Source: Spirochaeta sp. (GTDB taxonomy: Bacteria > Spirochaetota > Spirochaetia > DSM-27196 > Alkalispirochaetaceae). From it: a DNA stretch of 33,487 bases. The notes beneath the pieces are model-generated. The model was not told the origin of the DNA and did no database searches. It was given only the letters and a program-made list of their open reading frames with translations. Numbering within the stretch: the stretch's first letter is position 1; every line of letters begins with the position of its first letter. Positions 23,277 to 31,653 of the stretch are shown in pieces. The position numbers were made by a program, and so were the translations under genes. The DNA is taken from assembly GCA_007117185.1 (NCBI GenBank), contig SKHA01000277.1:1-33487 (forward strand), in the 5' to 3' direction.

Positions 23277-23590
23277 GCGACTCCGGCGATCTCCTTGACC
23301 CGAACCAGGGAATACGCAGCGCGATGCCCCTGAGTCCGATGGTAATTCTTGCGACGTTTGTGCTTGTAGACGATTACCTTGGCATCCTTGCCGTGGCCCT
23401 CAACGATCGCCTTGACTGAGACGCCCTTCACGTAGGGGGTGCCAACCGAAACGGCTGAGTCGGTACGGACAAGAACAACATCGGAGAATTCCAGTTCTGA
23501 CCCCTCTTCCGAGGAGAGGAAATCTACCTTCACAACGGTGTCCTGCTCGACTTTATACTGCTTGCCTTTGATTTCTACCAGTGCGTACAT
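23273..23590 (-). CDS. rplU: 50S ribosomal protein L21
   Basis: A 105-residue large-subunit protein that binds 23S rRNA. The start ATG at 23588-23590 gives MYALVEIKGKQYKVEQ, the family N-terminus; the open frame extends upstream but contains no L21 sequence. The C-terminal HKRRKNYHRTQGHRAAYS block is the L21 signature. The ribosome-binding site is weak (GAG). It begins 67 bp after gltD and overlaps prp by 4 bp. Confidence 0.98.
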   Translation of the reverse strand: MYALVEIKGKQYKVEQDTVVKVDFLSSEEGSELEFSDVVLVRTDSAVSVGTPYVKGVSVKAIVEGHGKDAKVIVYKHKRRKNYHRTQGHRAAYSLVRVKEIAGVA

Positions 23591-23598
23591 AACTCGTT

Positions 23599-23628
23599 TT
23601 TGTACACGGTTTTGCGCTAACTGGTCAA
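23599..23628 (-). promoter_or_regulatory. Possible promoter between gltD and rplU
   Basis: Minus-strand TTGACC (23628-23623), 18-bp spacer, TACAAA (23604-23599). The match is modest and the predicted start falls almost on the rplU ATG, so it is doubtful. The 67-bp gap also holds two mutually exclusive short stems (CCTCCC/GGGAGG overlapping the gltD stop, and GGAG/CTCC) with no T-run. Confidence 0.3.
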
Positions 23629-23657
23629 GCAGTTGGAGAGCACCTCCCACGCAGGGA

Positions 23658-25121
23658 TCACGGGAGGGCTGTCTCACCCATCAGAAAGCGGTCTACCTCG
23701 CGGGCGGCTCCACGCCCTTCGTTGATCGCCCAGACCACAAGACTTTGACCGCGACGGGCATCACCGGCGGCAAAAACTCCCGGGATTGACGTTGCAAAAT
23801 TGCCGTATTGCGCCTTGTAGTTGCTGCGGGGGTCCCGCTCCAGCGCCAGCTCCTGGGCGATATAGTCCTCGGGCCCCAGAAAACCGAGGGCCAAAAGGAC
23901 CAGATCCGTTTCAAACTCCTCTTCGGTGCCGGGTATTTCTTCCATTTTCGGCGGTGAGCCGGGCTCTTTGACCCAGTTGACCCGCACCGTTCGCACCGCC
24001 TTCACCCGTCCCTCGTCGTCACCGATGAACTCCTTGGTGAGAATGGCGAACTCCCGGGGGTCCCGGCCGAACACCGCCGCCGCTTCCTCGTGCCCGTAGT
24101 CGGTCTTCAGGGTCCGGGCATAGGTCGGCCAGGGCATCTCTTCGTTGCGTTCCGAGGGCGGTTTGGGCAGTAACTCAAAGTTGAGCAGACTGGCGCAGCC
24201 ATGCCGGACAGAGGTACCCAGGCAGTCGTTGCCGGTGTCGCCGCCACCAATGACGATCACCTTTCGCCCCCTGGCGGAGATGTAGGCGCCGTCCTCGAAA
24301 TTGCTGTCCAGGAGGCTCCTGGTGTTCGCCTTGAGAAACTCCATCGCGAAGTGGATTCCCTCGAGGTCGCGACCGGGAACGGGCAGGTCCCGCGGTCGGG
24401 TGGCCCCGCAGGCAAGAACAACCGCGTCATGATGCTCCATAAGCTGTTGCGTCGGGATATCCCGGCCGACGTCGACGCCGGTCCGGAAGGAGATTCCCTC
24501 GGCGGCCATCATTCCGTTGCGCTTTTCAACAAGCTGCTTGTCCAGCTTCATGTTGGGAATCCCGTACATCAACAGTCCGCCGATGCGATCCTGACGCTCG
24601 TAGACGGTGACGGTGTGTCCCGCCTGGTTCAGCTGGTCAGCTGCGGCCAGTCCGGCGGGGCCACTTCCTACCACAGCGACGGTCTTCCCCGTTCGCACCG
24701 CAGGGACGCGTGGCTGCATCAGCCCGTTCTCGTACGCTCGGTCGATGATCGCTGCTTCGTTTTCCTTGATGGTCACCGGGGGTTCGTTGATTCCCAGCAC
24801 GCAGGCGTGCTCGCACGGCGCCGGGCACACCCGCCCGGTGTACTCGGGAAAGTTGTTGGTCTTCATGAGACGGTAGAACGCCTCGTCCCAGCGGCCGTTG
24901 TAAATCAGATCATTCCATTCGGGGATGAGGTTGTCCACGGGGCAGCCGTAGTTGGACTGGCAGAAGGGAACGCCGCAATCCATGCAGCGTGCTCCCTGGG
25001 TCTCCCGCTCGGGCTGATCCATCTCTTTCTTGAACTCACCGAAATGGCTGATTCTCTCTTTGGCGTCCACGTGAGTCGCGGTCTGTCTGTCAAACTCCAT
25101 GAATCCGGTAGGCTTACCCAT
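23658..25121 (-). CDS. gltD: Glutamate synthase small subunit
   Basis: GltD passes electrons from NADPH through FAD and iron-sulfur centres to GltB. The 487 residues show N-terminal cysteine clusters (C46, C49, C54 and C99, C103, C107) for the 4Fe-4S centres, an FAD site GSGPAGLAA (152-160), and an NADPH-type GGGDTGNDC (292-300). The C-terminal GVFAAGDARRGQSLVVWAI block is the usual FAD-linked motif. Length is normal for the family. GGAGGTGAT lies before the ATG, and the start overlaps the gltB stop by 8 bp, consistent with stoichiometric production of the two subunits. Confidence 0.98.
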   Translation of the reverse strand: MGKPTGFMEFDRQTATHVDAKERISHFGEFKKEMDQPERETQGARCMDCGVPFCQSNYGCPVDNLIPEWNDLIYNGRWDEAFYRLMKTNNFPEYTGRVCPAPCEHACVLGINEPPVTIKENEAAIIDRAYENGLMQPRVPAVRTGKTVAVVGSGPAGLAAADQLNQAGHTVTVYERQDRIGGLLMYGIPNMKLDKQLVEKRNGMMAAEGISFRTGVDVGRDIPTQQLMEHHDAVVLACGATRPRDLPVPGRDLEGIHFAMEFLKANTRSLLDSNFEDGAYISARGRKVIVIGGGDTGNDCLGTSVRHGCASLLNFELLPKPPSERNEEMPWPTYARTLKTDYGHEEAAAVFGRDPREFAILTKEFIGDDEGRVKAVRTVRVNWVKEPGSPPKMEEIPGTEEEFETDLVLLALGFLGPEDYIAQELALERDPRSNYKAQYGNFATSIPGVFAAGDARRGQSLVVWAINEGRGAAREVDRFLMGETALP

Positions 25122-28100
25122 GGATCACCTCCTCACCGTACTGCAACGCCGCGTCTTCACGGCCGTGACGACGCAGCTCTTCATCCCGCAATTCTTTGCG
25201 TTCATGCTGTAGTTCCAGAACCCGCCGATACTGCGGCGAGATCACCTTGACGAACTGGCCGCGCACGGTGGCCCAGTTGGCCAGCACCTCAGCGGCGCGT
25301 TCACTCCCGGTGTGACGGAGATGATTGCGAGCCATCGACAGGACTTCCTCATCGTCGGAGACCTCCAGGGGGAGTAGTTCTACCATCCCCGGGTTTGTGT
25401 ATTCCCGCAGGTTACCCGACTGGTCCCAGACCCAGGCGATCCCGCCGCTCATTCCGGCCCCGAAGTTCCGGCCCACCGCGCCCAGGATGAGCGCACGACC
25501 TCCAGTCATGTATTCCAGCGCGTGGTCGCCGGTGCCTTCAACAACAACGCGCACCCCGGAGTTCCGAACGCAGAATCGCTCCGCCGCCACCCCGCGAATA
25601 TACGCTTCGCCGCCGGTGGCTCCGTAGAACGCCACGTTACCGATTATGATGTTTTCTTCCGCAGCGAAGGACGATTCCTTCGGGGGATAGACGATGATAT
25701 GGCCACCAGAGAGTCCCTTGCCGACGTAGTCGTTGGCGTCCCCTTCCAGTTCAAGGGTCACCCCCTGGGCAAGCCAGGCGCCGAAACTCTGTCCGGCGCT
25801 ACCGGTGAACTTGACGTGCAGCGAGTCGTCGTCCAGTTCGTACGCACCGATCTGTCGAACGATCTCGTTGCTGAGCATTCCGCCGGTGGTTCGGTCGGTA
25901 TTGACGATGGGAAACTCCAGCGAGACCGCCTCGCGCTGCCGGAACAGCGGCTGTGCCGCCGCGATCAGCTTTCGGTCCAGCACCTCGTCGATTCCGTGGT
26001 CCTGGGGAATGCAGCAGACCACCCCGGTATGACCGCTGCCCACCGTTATCGGGGTGAGCAGCGCCGAGAGGTCCACCCCGGCGCTCTTCCAGTTGCGAAC
26101 TGTCTCGTCCACTTCCAGAAGATCAACTCGACCTACCATCTCCTCAAGGCGACGGAACCCGAGCTGCGCCATGATCTGGCGCACCTCTTCGGCGACGAAA
26201 CGCATCATGTTGACCACGTGTTCCGGCCGGCCGGCAAACTTTTTGCGCAGCTCCTCGTCCTGGGTGGCAATTCCCACCGGGCAGGTGTTCTTTTCGCACT
26301 TGCGCATCATGATGCAGCCCATGCTGATCAGTGCGCTGGTGGCAAACCCCATCTCCTCCGCACCGAGGAGCGCGGCGATTACCACATCCCTGCCCGTCTT
26401 GAGCTGGCCGTCGGTCTGCAGGACAACACGGCTCCGCAGATCGTTGAGCACCAGCGTCTGGTGAACCTCGGCGATGCCCAGCTCCCAGGGGAGCCCGGCG
26501 TTCTTGATACCCGTCAGGGCGCTCGCCCCGGTGCCCCCGTCGTGCCCGGAGATGAGAATGTGGTCGGCGTGAGCCTTGGCTACCCCGGCGGCGATCGTTC
26601 CCACGCCCACCTCGCTCACCAGCTTGACGCTTACCCGCCCCGAGGGGTTGGCATTCTTCAAGTCGAAGATCAGCTGGGCCAGATCCTCAATGGAATAGAT
26701 GTCGTGGTGCGGCGGCGGGCTGATGAGGCCCACCCCGGGGGTGGAGAAACGCGTTTTGGCGATCTCGTCAAAGACTTTGTGCCCCGGCAGCTCGCCACCT
26801 TCCCCCGGTTTGGCCCCCTGAGCCATCTTGATCTGCATCTCGTCGGAGTTGGTCAGGTATTCGATGGTGACCCCGAAGCGGCCCGAAGCGACCTGCTTGA
26901 TCGCCGAGCGCTTGCTGTCGCCGTTCTCCAGGGGCTGGTACCGCCGGCGGTCTTCCCCGCCCTCTCCGGTGTTGGACTTGCCGCCAATGCGGTTCATCGC
27001 TACCGCCAGAGTCTCGTGGGCCTCGATGCTGATGGATCCGTAGCTCATCGCCCCGGTGACGAACCGCCGCATGATCTCCTCTGCCGGCTCCACCTCATCC
27101 AGAGGTACCGCTGTTGTCCCGTCGGCGAACTTCAACAGCCCCCGCAACGTCGCCTGGGAGGTGCTTCGCTCGTTCTGCCGGGCGGTGTAGCGCCCGAACG
27201 CCTCGGTGTCGCCGGTTCTCACCGCCAGCTGCAGATCCGCGATGGACTCGGGATCCCACATGTGCTTTTCACCCCCGAAACGCCACTGATAGTCGCCGGG
27301 GTTGAGATACTCCGTACCGATCTGCTGGTTTCCCCGGGGGTACGCCGCTTCGTGGCGACGCAACGCCTCCTGGGCCAGCTGACCGAAACCGGCCCCCTGA
27401 ATCCTGCTGGCTGTCCCGGCGAAGCAGAACTCCACCACCTCATCGGCCAGCCCCACGATCTCGAAGATCTGGGCGCCCTTGTAGGACTCCAGGGTGCTGA
27501 TTCCCATCTTTCCAAAGACTTTGCGCATTCCCTTCTGAACCGCATAGTGATAGGCGTCAACAATCGCCTCGTCGGCCAGGTCCTGCCTGAGCTGGTTGTC
27601 CCGCTTGAGCTGCCACATCGCCTCGTAGGCCAGGTAGGGGTTGATCGCGTCAGCTCCGTAGCCCACCAGGGTGCAGAAGTGGTGCACCTCCCGAGGCTCT
27701 CCGCTCTCAACGACGATCCCGATCTGGGTGCGCTTGTGGCTGCGGACCAGCTGGTGATGAGCAGCTCCCGTTGCCAGGAGAGCACTTACCGGCACCCGCT
27801 CCGGTCCGGCTGAGCGGTCCGAGAGGATGACCAGACTGTACCCTTCGCTGATGGCGCTCTCCGTCTCCCGGGCGATCCGCTCCAGAGCTTCCTTGAGCCC
27901 CCCTTCGCCGGAGGCCAGTGGGAAGGTGCAGTCGATGACCCTGGATCGCCACCCCCGGTAGTCCATCTCCTTCAACTTTGCCAGATCCTGGTTGGTGAGG
28001 ACAGGATGATCCAGCCAGAGCCGGTGGGCATCTTCCGGGCTGTTCTCCAGGACGTTGCCCTCCGGCCCGATGTAGGAACCGAGGCTCATTATCACCTCTT

Positions 28101-29712
28101 CGCGGATCGAGTCGATGGGCGGGTTGGTGACCTGTGCAAACAGCTGCTTGAAGTACTCGTAGAGCAAACGAGACTTGTCCGAAAGCACCGCCAGGGGGGT
28201 GTCGTTCCCCATCGACCCCAGGGGCTCCACCGAGTTTTCCGCCATCGGCTTGAGAATCAGTTGCAGGTGTTCCAGGGTGAACCCGAAGGCGCGCATCCGC
28301 TCCAGAATTGTCTCGCTGTCAAGCCCGGGGGCGTCGCCTACTCCGGCGATCTCCTGCAGGGTCAAGCGCTGCTCTTTGAGCCACGCCGCGAAGGGATACC
28401 GAGCGGCAATACCGTTCTTCAGCTCCGTATCGTCAACGATGCGTCCTTCCTGGAAGTTCACCAGGAACATCCGTCCGGGCTGCAGGCGCCCCTTCTGGAT
28501 CACTTTTGCCGGGTCAATGGAGGCGACGCCAACCTCGCTGGCCATCACCACCAGATCGTCACTGGTAACATAGTAGCGGCTGGGACGCAGACCGTTACGG
28601 TCCAGTACCGCTCCGATCACCCGACCGTCGGTAAAGGCGATCGACGCCGGTCCGTCCCAGGGCTCCATCTGGGTGCTCATGAATTCGTACATCGCCTTGC
28701 CGACCTCCGGCATGTGTCGGTGGTTCTGCCACGCCTCGGGGACCATCATCATGATCGCTTCAGGAAGCTCCCGACCGGCCATCAGCAACAACTCAAGAAC
28801 GTTGTCAAAGTTTCCCGAGTCGGAGAGGTCCGGCTCGATCACCGGCAGCAGCTTCTTCACGTCATCGCCGAAGAGTTCACTCCGGAGGATACCCTCCCGG
28901 GCGCGCATCTTGTTGATATTGCCCCGGAGGGTATTGATCTCTCCGTTGTGGCTCATGAACCGCAACGGTTGCGCTCGGTCCCAGCTCGGGAATGTATTCG
29001 TTGAGAACCGACTGTGGACCATCGCCAGATGGGTTTCAAAGAGGGGGTCCGTCAGATCCAGGTAGTACTGGAAAAGCTGCTCCGGGGTGAGCATCCCCTT
29101 GTAGACGATATTTCTGGTGGAAAGGCTGCAGATATAAAAGAAATGGGAGCGATCGTTCTCGCCTCCCCGCAAGGTGTTGGTGGCCCGCTTGCGGATGATG
29201 TACAGCGCCCGCTCAAAACTGTCCCGATCCATATCGCCGCCGGCAGCAATAAAGACCTGCCGAATGACCGGTTCAGCAGCCAGAGCGGAAGGACCGATCA
29301 TGGAGTTGTCCCGGGGAACGTCCCGCCAGCCCAGAAAGCGCTGCTTTTCTTCGGCGATGATCCCCTCGAACTGAGCCTCGCATCGCTGCCGCTCGTTTTC
29401 GTCCTGAGGGAGGAACACAAGTCCTGCGGCAAACTTGCCTCGCTCAGGGAGGGTTACCTGCAGCTCGTTCCCGGCGATTCGTTCCAAGAGAGCGTGGGGC
29501 AGCGCCGTCAGGATACCCGCGCCGTCACCGGTATTCACCTCTGCTCCCACCGCACCGCGGTGGGTCATGTTCACGAGCACTTCCCGGGCCATCGGCACCA
29601 GGTCATGACTGGCGTTGCCTTTTATGTGGGCAACAAACCCCACGCCACATGCATCGTGTTCCCACTGTGGAGAATAAAGTCCCTGCTGCCCCGGTCTGGT
29701 TCTGCGCGCCAT
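25114..29712 (-). CDS. gltB: Glutamate synthase large subunit
   Basis: GltB makes glutamate from 2-oxoglutarate and glutamine-derived ammonia. The 1532 residues fit the bacterial subunit. A short propeptide (1-21) precedes C22 in HDACGVGF, the catalytic Cys of the class II amidotransferase domain (to about 430). A central domain, an FMN-binding synthase barrel (about 830-1220, with GEGGEDRRRY and SGHDGGTGASALTG) and a C-terminal GXGXG beta-helix domain follow. C1133, C1139 and C1144 bind the 3Fe-4S cluster. AAGGAG lies 5 nt before the ATG. A near-consensus sigma54 promoter lies 38-54 bp upstream of the start codon, so expression is probably nitrogen regulated. Confidence 0.98.
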   Translation of the reverse strand: MARRTRPGQQGLYSPQWEHDACGVGFVAHIKGNASHDLVPMAREVLVNMTHRGAVGAEVNTGDGAGILTALPHALLERIAGNELQVTLPERGKFAAGLVFLPQDENERQRCEAQFEGIIAEEKQRFLGWRDVPRDNSMIGPSALAAEPVIRQVFIAAGGDMDRDSFERALYIIRKRATNTLRGGENDRSHFFYICSLSTRNIVYKGMLTPEQLFQYYLDLTDPLFETHLAMVHSRFSTNTFPSWDRAQPLRFMSHNGEINTLRGNINKMRAREGILRSELFGDDVKKLLPVIEPDLSDSGNFDNVLELLLMAGRELPEAIMMMVPEAWQNHRHMPEVGKAMYEFMSTQMEPWDGPASIAFTDGRVIGAVLDRNGLRPSRYYVTSDDLVVMASEVGVASIDPAKVIQKGRLQPGRMFLVNFQEGRIVDDTELKNGIAARYPFAAWLKEQRLTLQEIAGVGDAPGLDSETILERMRAFGFTLEHLQLILKPMAENSVEPLGSMGNDTPLAVLSDKSRLLYEYFKQLFAQVTNPPIDSIREEVIMSLGSYIGPEGNVLENSPEDAHRLWLDHPVLTNQDLAKLKEMDYRGWRSRVIDCTFPLASGEGGLKEALERIARETESAISEGYSLVILSDRSAGPERVPVSALLATGAAHHQLVRSHKRTQIGIVVESGEPREVHHFCTLVGYGADAINPYLAYEAMWQLKRDNQLRQDLADEAIVDAYHYAVQKGMRKVFGKMGISTLESYKGAQIFEIVGLADEVVEFCFAGTASRIQGAGFGQLAQEALRRHEAAYPRGNQQIGTEYLNPGDYQWRFGGEKHMWDPESIADLQLAVRTGDTEAFGRYTARQNERSTSQATLRGLLKFADGTTAVPLDEVEPAEEIMRRFVTGAMSYGSISIEAHETLAVAMNRIGGKSNTGEGGEDRRRYQPLENGDSKRSAIKQVASGRFGVTIEYLTNSDEMQIKMAQGAKPGEGGELPGHKVFDEIAKTRFSTPGVGLISPPPHHDIYSIEDLAQLIFDLKNANPSGRVSVKLVSEVGVGTIAAGVAKAHADHILISGHDGGTGASALTGIKNAGLPWELGIAEVHQTLVLNDLRSRVVLQTDGQLKTGRDVVIAALLGAEEMGFATSALISMGCIMMRKCEKNTCPVGIATQDEELRKKFAGRPEHVVNMMRFVAEEVRQIMAQLGFRRLEEMVGRVDLLEVDETVRNWKSAGVDLSALLTPITVGSGHTGVVCCIPQDHGIDEVLDRKLIAAAQPLFRQREAVSLEFPIVNTDRTTGGMLSNEIVRQIGAYELDDDSLHVKFTGSAGQSFGAWLAQGVTLELEGDANDYVGKGLSGGHIIVYPPKESSFAAEENIIIGNVAFYGATGGEAYIRGVAAERFCVRNSGVRVVVEGTGDHALEYMTGGRALILGAVGRNFGAGMSGGIAWVWDQSGNLREYTNPGMVELLPLEVSDDEEVLSMARNHLRHTGSERAAEVLANWATVRGQFVKVISPQYRRVLELQHERKELRDEELRRHGREDAALQYGEEVIHG

Positions 29713-29749
29713 CCTTGCTCCTTACCCAAAATCTGGTGAAAAAATACTA

Positions 29750-29766
29750 TGCAATTTCAGTGCCAA
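29750..29766 (-). promoter_or_regulatory. Sigma54 (-24/-12) promoter of gltBD
   Basis: Minus strand TTGGCACTGAAATTGCA. The GG (29764-29763) and GC (29752-29751) are exactly 10 bp apart, and it matches the TGGCAC-N5-TTGCA consensus at every conserved base. The predicted start is near 29739, giving a leader of about 26 nt with a strong ribosome-binding site. Confidence 0.85.
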
Positions 29767-29778
29767 GCGTCAATTATC

Positions 29779-29795
29779 CTTACAACTTATGTAAG
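29779..29795. promoter_or_regulatory. Inverted repeat just upstream of the sigma54 site
   Basis: CTTACA, 5-bp spacer ACTTA, TGTAAG: perfect 6-bp arms centred about 48 bp upstream of the predicted start. Possible binding site for a regulator of gltBD. Confidence 0.5.
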
Positions 29796-29834
29796 CAAAA
29801 GGAGATACGCCACCTCAGGAATTCATACGCCAGC

Positions 29835-29887
29835 GTAGTTTCTACAAAGTTGTAGGGTATCCTACCATTTCGTCCTACGTAAACGTA
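29835..29887. repeat. Cluster of overlapping small palindromes, candidate enhancer of gltBD
   Basis: In 53 bp there are four palindromes: GTAG-N3-CTAC (29835-29845), CTACAA-AG-TTGTAG (29842-29855), GTAGG-N4-CCTAC (29852-29865) and TACGT-AA-ACGTA (29876-29887). The GTAG/CTAC unit recurs. They lie 95-150 bp upstream of the predicted gltB start, the normal place for an enhancer-binding protein. They immediately follow the argS stop, so RNA hairpins at the end of argS mRNA are an alternative. Confidence 0.55.
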
Positions 29888-31618
29888 TTACATCGACTCC
29901 AGAAAGGGAATGTTCAGTAACCCGAGACCGTGACGCATCACCTCCATCACCGCCATAGAGAGTCCCAGACGAAACGACCGCACCTTCGGATCCGTGGCCA
30001 CGGCAATGGGATGGTCGTGGTAGAACCGGGAGAAGTCCCGGGCGGTCTCAAAGAGGAACCCTGCCAGGAGAGACGGGTTGTAAGAGGCCGCAGCGTCTGC
30101 AACGACCTGAGGATAGCCGGACACTCGAAAGACCAGGTTCCACTCTTCATCAGCAAGCTCCGTCGGCGGCTCGACCTGCTCCGGGGCAGGCTCCTTGCGA
30201 AGCATGCTGGAGACCCGCGCCCCCACGTACTGCAGATACGGACCGGTGTTTCCGGTAAACGCCAGGGACTCTTCCGGATTGAAGATCATGTCCTTCACCG
30301 GACTGGTCTGCAGCAGGTAGTAATGCAGGGCACCGAGGGCAACCCTCTCAGCGGTGATAGCGGGATCTTCCAGGTGTTCTTCCCGCTCTTTGTTGCGGAT
30401 TTCTTCCCGGGCCAGGCCTGCCAACTGATCCAGCAGCTCGTCAGCATCCACCACCGTTCCTTCCCGGGACTTCATCTTGCCCTCGGGAAGGTTGACCATC
30501 CCGTAGGCCAGGTGATGAAGCGAATCCGCCCACTTCACCCCCAGACGACGCAACACCTCGAAGAGAACCTGGAAATGGTACCGCTGCTCACTGGCTACAA
30601 CATACACCAGGGAGTCAAAGGGCCAGTCGTCGTGACGCTGCATGGCCGTGCCAATATCCTGGGTGAGGTAGAGGGAGGTTCCATCCGCTCGCAGGAGCAC
30701 TTTTTTGTCCAGCTGAATATCTGTCAGGTCCACCCAGACGGTGCCTTTCTCATCCCGGGTGAAGACGCCGTCGTCAAGGCCCTGGAGGATTTTCTCGCGG
30801 CCAAGCAGATAGGTCTGACTCTCGTAATAGACTTGATCGAATGATATGCCGGTGCGGAGGTAGGTTTTTTCGATTCCGGAAATCGCCCAGTGGTTCATCC
30901 GTTCCCACAGCTGGTGAATACCGGCATCGCCCTGCTCCCACTCCTGAAGCATCTGCCGCGCCCGCTCTTCCGCCTGGGAGCCTTCCTTCTCCCATTGGGC
31001 GTAACGGACGTAATAGTCCCCCACGAAGTGGTCCGACTTCTTGCCCACCTCCTCCGGTGTCTGCCCCTGTCCGAACTGTTCATACGCCGCCATGGACTTG
31101 CAGATGTGGATCCCCCTGTCGTTGATCAGGTTGACCCGGCGAACCGTTGCCCCGGCGGCAAGGAGCATCCGGGCCACACTCTCCCCCAGGGCGTCGTTAC
31201 GCAAATGACCAAGATGGAGTGGCTTGTTGGTATTGGGGCAGGAAAACTCTATCATAATACGACGGCCCGCCAGTGCAGCGCTGTCACCCCACCGGCCCGA
31301 CGCTGCCAGCGCGGCGTTCACGGTAGCGGAGGCAACTACCGGACGGTTCAGAAAGATGTTGATATACGGTCCGGTGGCTTCCACCCGTCCGGCGTCGCCT
31401 GATCCGATAACGGTGGCAACCTCAGCGGAAATCTGCTGCGGACTTTTCTTAAGAACTCTGGCCAGCGGAAACATCGGGAAGGCGATGTCCCCGAGGTTTC
31501 GCTCCGGTGGGGTCTCAGGGTGTATGAGCCGGTCAATCTGGTCGCGATCCGAATCGGGAAACGCCCGCAGGACTGCGGTAGCAACAGCCCGCTTCCATTC
31601 AATGTGATACTGCTTCAT
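29888..31618 (-). CDS. argS: Arginyl-tRNA synthetase
   Basis: A class I synthetase that charges tRNA-Arg. The ATG at 31616-31618 gives 576 residues; an upstream TTG seven codons earlier is also open and neither has a strong ribosome-binding site. The N-terminal Add-1-like domain covers about 1-115. The HIGH motif reads HLGH (135-138) within CPNTNKPLHLGHLRN. The KMSKS-equivalent reads KMKSREG (381-387). The helical anticodon-binding domain fills the C-terminal 150 residues, with the FTGNTGPYLQY block near its start. It begins 35 bp after the upstream gene and ends at the palindrome cluster before gltB. Confidence 0.97.
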   Translation of the reverse strand: MKQYHIEWKRAVATAVLRAFPDSDRDQIDRLIHPETPPERNLGDIAFPMFPLARVLKKSPQQISAEVATVIGSGDAGRVEATGPYINIFLNRPVVASATVNAALAASGRWGDSAALAGRRIMIEFSCPNTNKPLHLGHLRNDALGESVARMLLAAGATVRRVNLINDRGIHICKSMAAYEQFGQGQTPEEVGKKSDHFVGDYYVRYAQWEKEGSQAEERARQMLQEWEQGDAGIHQLWERMNHWAISGIEKTYLRTGISFDQVYYESQTYLLGREKILQGLDDGVFTRDEKGTVWVDLTDIQLDKKVLLRADGTSLYLTQDIGTAMQRHDDWPFDSLVYVVASEQRYHFQVLFEVLRRLGVKWADSLHHLAYGMVNLPEGKMKSREGTVVDADELLDQLAGLAREEIRNKEREEHLEDPAITAERVALGALHYYLLQTSPVKDMIFNPEESLAFTGNTGPYLQYVGARVSSMLRKEPAPEQVEPPTELADEEWNLVFRVSGYPQVVADAAASYNPSLLAGFLFETARDFSRFYHDHPIAVATDPKVRSFRLGLSMAVMEVMRHGLGLLNIPFLESM

Positions 31619-31653
31619 GAGGGCGCCAGCATACAGCAAAGAGCTCTACCGCG

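Noticed and set aside
25522..27813. 763-codon open frame on the plus strand inside gltB
   Set aside because: It is exactly antisense to a complete, motif-bearing gltB. Its translation has no recognisable domain and it results from GC-rich codon bias on the opposite strand.
28006..29739. Two long plus-strand frames opposite the gltB amidotransferase domain
   Set aside because: Antisense shadows of gltB with no ribosome-binding site or domain support.
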